DNA of 64,000 nucleotides from an uncultured Oscillibacter sp. (lineage in GTDB: Bacteria > Bacillota > Clostridia > Oscillospirales > Oscillospiraceae), in the NCBI GenBank assembly GCA_900544105.1, contig UQUC01000001.1, positions 35,371-99,370 on the forward strand. The letters are read 5' to 3'. Both the position numbers and the translations under genes were made by a program. This document shows, piece after piece, positions 59,615 through 64,000 of the stretch. The notes under the pieces were generated by a model. The model was not told the DNA's origin and ran no database searches. It worked only from the letters and a program-made list of their open reading frames with translations. Every line of letters starts with the position of its first letter. Position 1 is the stretch's first letter.

Positions 59615-61615
59615 ATGGAAAACATCATTTGGGTAGTTTTGCTGTGCGCGGTTCTGGCTCTGCTGTTTGCCGCATGGAAGACCTCTGTGGTCTCCAAGGC
59701 TGACGCCGGTACGGAACGGATGAAGGAGATCGCGGGAAACATCAGTGATGGCGCCCGGGCATTTCTCTTCGCGGAGTACAAGATCCTGGTCATTTTCGTG
59801 GCGGTGCTGTTCGTGCTGATCGGCCTGTTCATCACCTGGCTCACCGCTGTTTGCTTCCTGATCGGCGCGGTCTTCTCTGTGTGCGCCGGTTATGTGGGTA
59901 TGAACGTGGCTACCAAGGCCAATGTCCGTACCGCTGCCGCTGCTAAGTCCAACGGCATGAACAAGGCTCTGGGCGTCGCCTTCTCCGGCGGTTCCGTCAT
60001 GGGTATGTGCGTGGTTGGCCTGGGTCTGCTGGGCTGCGCCGCCATCTACGCCTTCACCGGCAACGTGGAGATCCTCACCGGCTTCTCTCTGGGCGCTTCC
60101 TCCATCGCGCTGTTTGCCCGTGTGGGCGGCGGTATCTATACCAAGGCTGCCGACGTGGGCGCTGACCTGGTGGGTAAGGTCGAGGCCGGTATCCCCGAGG
60201 ATGACCCCCGGAACCCTGCCGTGATCGCTGATAACGTGGGCGACAACGTGGGCGACGTGGCTGGCATGGGCGCTGACCTGTTTGAGTCCTATGTGGGCGC
60301 TCTGGTGTCCGCCCTGACTCTGGGCGTGGCTGTGGTCGGCACCTTCAACGGCGCCGGCGCTCTGTTCCCCCTGATCCTGGCTGCTGCCGGTATCGTGGCT
60401 TCCATCATCGGCTGCTTCTTTGTCCGGGGCGATGAGAACTCCAATCCCCATAAGGCTTTGAAGATGGGCTCCTATGTCTCCTCCGCCATCGTGGTGGTCC
60501 TGTCTCTGGTTTTGAGCAATGTGTTCTTCGGCGGTATGGCCCAGGCCATCGCCATCATCGCGGGTCTGATCGTTGGCCTGATCATCGGTATCGTTACCGA
60601 GATCTACACCTCTGGCGATTATAACTCCGTGAAGAAGATCGCCCAGCAGTCCGAGACCGGCCCCGCTACCACCATCATCAGCGGCATCGCCGTGGGCATG
60701 ATGTCCACTGCCGTGCCCATCCTGCTGATCTGCGTTGGTATTTTCGTTTCCTATCAGGTTGCCGGTCTGTACGGCATCGCTCTGGCCGCTGTCGGCATGC
60801 TGTCCACCACCGGCATCACCGTGGCTGTGGACGCTTACGGCCCCATCGCTGACAACGCCGGCGGTATCGCCGAGATGAGCGGTCTGGATCACAGCGTCCG
60901 TGAGATCACCGATAAGCTGGACGCTGTGGGCAACACCACCGCTGCTATGGGTAAGGGCTTCGCCATCGGCTCCGCCGCTCTGACTGCTCTGGCTCTGTTC
61001 GTCAGCTATGCGCAGGCTGTTGGCATCGGCGACACCGGCATCAACATTCTGGATTCCCGCGTGACCATCGGTCTGCTGATTGGTGGTATGCTGCCCTTCG
61101 TGTTCTCCGCTCTGACCATGGACTCCGTGTCCAAGGCGGCTTACAGCATGATCGAGGAAGTGCGCCGTCAGTTCCGCACCATCCCCGGCATCATGGAAGG
61201 CACCGCGAAGCCCAACTACGGCGCCGCCGTGGATATGCTGACCAAGGCCGCCATCCGCGAAATGATCATGCCCTCCATGCTCCCGGTCTTCGCCCCGATC
61301 ATCGTGTACTTCATCATCGACGCCTTCGGCGGCCAGAGCGCGGCGTTCGCGACCCTCGGCGCCATGCTGATGGGCACCATCGTGACCGGCCTGTTCGTCG
61401 CCATCTCCATGACCTCCGGCGGCGGCGCGTGGGACAACGCGAAGAAGTACATTGAAGACGGCCACCACGGCGGCAAGGGTTCCGATGCGCACAAGGCCGC
61501 CGTTACCGGCGACACCGTGGGCGACCCCTACAAGGACACCGCTGGCCCGGCTGTTAACCCGATGATCAAGATCATCAACATTGTGGCTCTGCTGCTGCTT
61601 CAGGCCCTTGCCTAA
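59615..61615 (+). CDS. hppA: Membrane-bound cation-pumping pyrophosphatase, K+-dependent type
   Basis: Uses pyrophosphate hydrolysis to pump sodium ions or protons. The 666 residues have about sixteen helices. Catalytic stretch [20 protein letters not shown] and the acidic loop [20 protein letters not shown] (about 204-224) bind Mg-PPi. [10 protein letters not shown] (about 439) has Ala where K+-independent enzymes have Lys. Start ATG at 59615 follows AAGGAG. Codon choice changes in the last 130 or so codons: GCG and CTC become common after about 61200 but are rare before. The join may be artificial. Confidence 0.95.
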   Translation: MENIIWVVLLCAVLALLFAAWKTSVVSKADAGTERMKEIAGNISDGARAFLFAEYKILVIFVAVLFVLIGLFITWLTAVCFLIGAVFSVCAGYVGMNVATKANVRTAAAAKSNGMNKALGVAFSGGSVMGMCVVGLGLLGCAAIYAFTGNVEILTGFSLGASSIALFARVGGGIYTKAADVGADLVGKVEAGIPEDDPRNPAVIADNVGDNVGDVAGMGADLFESYVGALVSALTLGVAVVGTFNGAGALFPLILAAAGIVASIIGCFFVRGDENSNPHKALKMGSYVSSAIVVVLSLVLSNVFFGGMAQAIAIIAGLIVGLIIGIVTEIYTSGDYNSVKKIAQQSETGPATTIISGIAVGMMSTAVPILLICVGIFVSYQVAGLYGIALAAVGMLSTTGITVAVDAYGPIADNAGGIAEMSGLDHSVREITDKLDAVGNTTAAMGKGFAIGSAALTALALFVSYAQAVGIGDTGINILDSRVTIGLLIGGMLPFVFSALTMDSVSKAAYSMIEEVRRQFRTIPGIMEGTAKPNYGAAVDMLTKAAIREMIMPSMLPVFAPIIVYFIIDAFGGQSAAFATLGAMLMGTIVTGLFVAISMTSGGGAWDNAKKYIEDGHHGGKGSDAHKAAVTGDTVGDPYKDTAGPAVNPMIKIINIVALLLLQALA

Positions 61616-61645
61616 GCCTTAGAGTCTCAGGTCCATTATCGCGAA

Positions 61646-61684
61646 GCGCCCCGGTGGGATTGACCGCCGGGGCGCTTTGTGTTT
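61646..61684 (+). terminator. Terminator after hppA
   Basis: GCGCCCCGGTGG / CCGCCGGGGCGC hairpin then TTTGTGTTTTTC. Confidence 0.8.
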
Positions 61685-61717
61685 TTCATACAGGATAGCC
61701 ATTCAGGAAGGGTCGTC

Positions 61718-62554
61718 ATGCTGCATATCGGGTGTCACTTGTCCAGTTCCAAAGGGTACCGCCACATGGGGGAGGACGCGCTCTCCATCAAGGCGGATAC
61801 GTTCCAGTTTTTTACGCGAAACCCGAGGGGCAGCAAGGCCAAGAAGGCGGACCCCAAGGACGCGGAAGCCCTGCGCGGCCTGATGGAGGAGCACGCCTTC
61901 GCGCCCGTTCTGGGACACGCGCCCTATACGCTGAACGCGTGTGCCCTTGATGAGGGGCTGCGGGCGTTCGCGCGGGACGCCATGCGCGAGGACGTGATGA
62001 CGCTGGACACGTATCTGCCGCATATGCTGTATAATTTTCATCCCGGCAGCCATGTGGGGCAGGGGATCGACGCGGGCATGGCGCTCATCGTCGAACTGCT
62101 GGACGCGATCCTGCGTCCGGAGCAGACCACCCGCGTCCTGCTGGAAACCATGTCCGGCAAGGGGACCGAGGTCGGAAGCCGTTTCGAGGAGCTGGGGCAT
62201 ATCCTCCGCTCGGTATCGCTGGGTGACAAGATGGGCGTGTGCCTCGACACCTGCCACGTCTATTCGGCTGGATATGATATCGTCAACGATCTTGACGGGG
62301 TGCTGGAGCAGTTCGACCGGCATGTCGGGCTGGGCAAGCTGTACGCCATCCACCTGAACGACAGCCTGATGCCCTTCGCCAGCCGCAAGGATCGCCACGC
62401 CCGCATCGGCGAAGGGACCATCGGGCTGGAGGCGATTGCGCGGATCATCAACCATCCCGCCTTGAGGCACTTGCCGTTCTATCTGGAAACGCCCAATGAG
62501 CTTCCCGGCTATGCCCATGAAATCAGCGTATTGCGGGCCGCATGGATTGAATGA
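61718..62554 (+). CDS. nfo: Endonuclease IV (AP endonuclease)
   Basis: Zinc-dependent AP endonuclease, TIM barrel, 278 residues. Motifs: [12 protein letters not shown] at the start, [72 protein letters not shown]. All zinc ligands (His, Glu, Asp) appear present. Start ATG at 61718 follows AGGAAGGG. Codon use (GCG, CGC, CTC) differs from genes before 61 kb. It is functionally redundant with exoA at 2444. Confidence 0.94.
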   Translation: MLHIGCHLSSSKGYRHMGEDALSIKADTFQFFTRNPRGSKAKKADPKDAEALRGLMEEHAFAPVLGHAPYTLNACALDEGLRAFARDAMREDVMTLDTYLPHMLYNFHPGSHVGQGIDAGMALIVELLDAILRPEQTTRVLLETMSGKGTEVGSRFEELGHILRSVSLGDKMGVCLDTCHVYSAGYDIVNDLDGVLEQFDRHVGLGKLYAIHLNDSLMPFASRKDRHARIGEGTIGLEAIARIINHPALRHLPFYLETPNELPGYAHEISVLRAAWIE

Positions 62555-62734
62555 CGACGGATGCGGCGGCCCCCAGCCTTCTCCATCCATTGCGGGAGGC
62601 CGGCACGCCGCCTTGCCCCGGTCGGGTTCGTCCCGCAAAAAGAGGTCAGCCCCCTTGACTTCGCGCTTTCGTGAAGCACTCTATACTTCGTTCACCGTGC
62701 GCTTTCGCACCGTCCATTCATCAGGGAGAATCAT

Positions 62735-63913
62735 ATGAAATTCACGTATTCCATTCCCACCAAGATCCTGTTCGGCCCCGGCAGCTTCAACGATCTCGCC
62801 ACGACGCCCCTGCCGGGCAAGAAAGCGCTCGTCGTCATCACCGCCGGAAAATCCATGCGCGCGAACGGCTATCTCGATCGCCTCATCGACATGCTGGACA
62901 AGCAGGGCATCGGGCACGCGCTGTTCGACAAGATCCTGCCCAACCCGGTGCTCCGCCATGTCCATGAAGGCGCGGCGCTGGCCCGCGAGCAGGGCTGCGA
63001 CTTCGTGATCGGCCTTGGCGGCGGCAGCTCCATCGACTCCGCGAAAAGCATTGCGGTCATGGCCAAAAACCCCGGCGACTACTGGGATTACATCTCCGGC
63101 GGCTCCGGCAAGGGGCAGCCGCTGGTGAACGGCGCCCTGCCCATCGTGGCGATTGCGACCACGGCGGGCACGGGCACGGAAGCCGACCCGTGGACCGTCA
63201 TCACCAAAGAGGACACCAACGAGAAGATCGGCTTCGGCTGCGCGGAAACCTTCCCCGTGCTCTCCGTGGTTGACCCGGAAATGATGCTGACCATCCCGGC
63301 GCACCTGACCGCCTATCAGGGCTTTGACGCGTTGTTCCACGCCACGGAAGGGTATATCGCGAACGTCGCCACGCCGCTCAGCGACGCCTATGCGCTGAAA
63401 AGCATTGAACTTCTCGCCAAATATCTGCCCGCCGCCGTGAAGGACGGATCGGATCTGGAAGCCCGCACGCAGGTGGCGCTGGCAAGCACGCTTTCCGGCA
63501 TGGTCGAGTCGACCTCCTGCTGCACGTCCGAACACGGCATGGAGCACGCCCTGAGCGCCTTCTATCCGAAACTGCCGCACGGCGCGGGGCTGATCATGCT
63601 TTCCGAGGCGTACTATTCGTTCTTCGCCGACAAGTCCCCCGAACGGTTCACGGCTATGGCCAAGGCCATGGGCGTGGTGACGGGGCACCTGCCGGAGGCC
63701 GAGCGCCCGATGGCGTTCGTCAAGGCGCTTGTGGAATTGCAGAAGGCGTGCGGCGTCGACGGGCTCAAAATGTCCGACTACGGCATTACGAAGGAAGACA
63801 TGGCCAAGTGCGCGGCCAACGCGCGGCATACGATGGGCGGGCTGTTCGAGCTTGATCCCTACGCGCTGTCGCTCGACGAAACCACGCAGATCATGATGAA
63901 CGCCTACAAATAA
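62735..63913 (+). CDS. Iron-containing alcohol dehydrogenase
   Basis: Group III NAD(P)-dependent dehydrogenase of 392 residues. Nucleotide-binding GGGSSIDSAKSIAV (about 94-107) and the metal ligands Asp and His in FDALFHATEG (about 198-202), His in EHGMEHALSAFYP and His in PHGAGL (about 282). The start follows CAGGGAG. Substrate could be a primary alcohol, propanediol or butanol; sequence alone does not decide. It shares the GC-rich codon style of nfo rather than that of the first 61 kb. Confidence 0.93.
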   Translation: MKFTYSIPTKILFGPGSFNDLATTPLPGKKALVVITAGKSMRANGYLDRLIDMLDKQGIGHALFDKILPNPVLRHVHEGAALAREQGCDFVIGLGGGSSIDSAKSIAVMAKNPGDYWDYISGGSGKGQPLVNGALPIVAIATTAGTGTEADPWTVITKEDTNEKIGFGCAETFPVLSVVDPEMMLTIPAHLTAYQGFDALFHATEGYIANVATPLSDAYALKSIELLAKYLPAAVKDGSDLEARTQVALASTLSGMVESTSCCTSEHGMEHALSAFYPKLPHGAGLIMLSEAYYSFFADKSPERFTAMAKAMGVVTGHLPEAERPMAFVKALVELQKACGVDGLKMSDYGITKEDMAKCAANARHTMGGLFELDPYALSLDETTQIMMNAYK

Positions 63914-63927
63914 GCGGGCGGGACACA

Positions 63928-63963
63928 CAAAAAAAGCGCGGGCCATGCCGCGCTTTTTTTGTG
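63928..63963 (+). terminator. Terminator of the alcohol dehydrogenase gene
   Basis: AAAAAAAGCGCGG / CCGCGCTTTTTTT hairpin. Confidence 0.92.
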
Positions 63964-64000
63964 CCCATGCCGGACGTTGCGCCCCTGAACCCTATGGCGG

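Noticed and set aside
59456..61492. 678-residue ORF on the minus strand, rich in His, Gly and Asp
   Set aside because: It is the antisense of hppA; composition reflects GTG/GCC codons of the real gene and no domain is visible.

Overview
The window looks like chromosomal DNA of a low-AT, spore-forming Clostridia member, most likely Oscillospiraceae. The evidence is the germination protease gene gpr beside rpsT, a T-box on methionyl-tRNA synthetase, strong AGGAGG ribosome sites, a Spo0A-like receiver and long GC-rich hairpin-laden intergenic repeats. There is no phage, CRISPR array or insertion sequence. The interest lies in small non-coding or tiny coding elements between otherwise ordinary genes.

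Layout. 1-6.9 kb: 3' part of metG with its T-box leader, a MATE pump, exonuclease III, gpr/rpsT (divergent), an ECF S component, a UPF0340 protein and a membrane protein. 7-9 kb: an apbE / NusG-domain-II / Gx-transporter operon resembling part of the flavin-based extracellular electron transfer module. 9-14 kb: a structured RNA, a cysteine-synthase-like enzyme, a HAD phosphatase, prfB with a duplicated 3' end, and a second MATE pump. 14-17.5 kb: an ABC importer operon behind an aromatic-rich leader peptide and terminator. 17.5-25 kb: Xaa-Pro peptidase, CBS-type pyrophosphatase, htpG, a zinc-ribbon membrane protein and an LTA-synthase-like enzyme. 25.5-29.2 kb: two G3E metal GTPases and an amino-acid/cation symporter. 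29.3-40.5 kb: tex, mutL, AEC permease, CPBP protease, mutS and miaB, with two copies of a roughly 600 bp structured repeat on either side of mutS. 40.5-46 kb: flavodoxin-like reductase, M23 hydrolase, pta, a stand-alone receiver plus HTH protein, and a FUSC protein. 46.2-51.4 kb: MoxR, VWA and YqeC (molybdenum-hydroxylase maturation), a ZIP transporter, and guanine deaminase under a purine riboswitch. 51.4-61.6 kb: orphan peptide-binding lipoprotein, DEAD-box helicase, SDR, tRNA-Ala, CDF/CpXC/ion-channel operon and membrane pyrophosphatase. Two very short ORFs in this stretch share the motif DVDDLIF.

From about 61.2 kb, inside hppA, the codon choice changes, and the following nfo and iron-alcohol dehydrogenase genes look like DNA of another organism. 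This is either an assembly chimera or a recombination join.

Themes: purine catabolism (guanine sensed by RNA, guanine deaminase, and maturation factors expected for a selenium/molybdenum xanthine dehydrogenase not present here); pyrophosphate use (soluble CBS-PPase and membrane PPase); sporulation (gpr, Spo0A-like receiver); and mismatch repair with repeats that could allow loss of mutS. The most novel-looking items are the DVDDLIF micro-ORFs, the guanine-type ON riboswitch with an enlarged P2 arm, the Tyr/Phe leader attenuator, the prfB tail duplication, and the mutS-flanking repeats.
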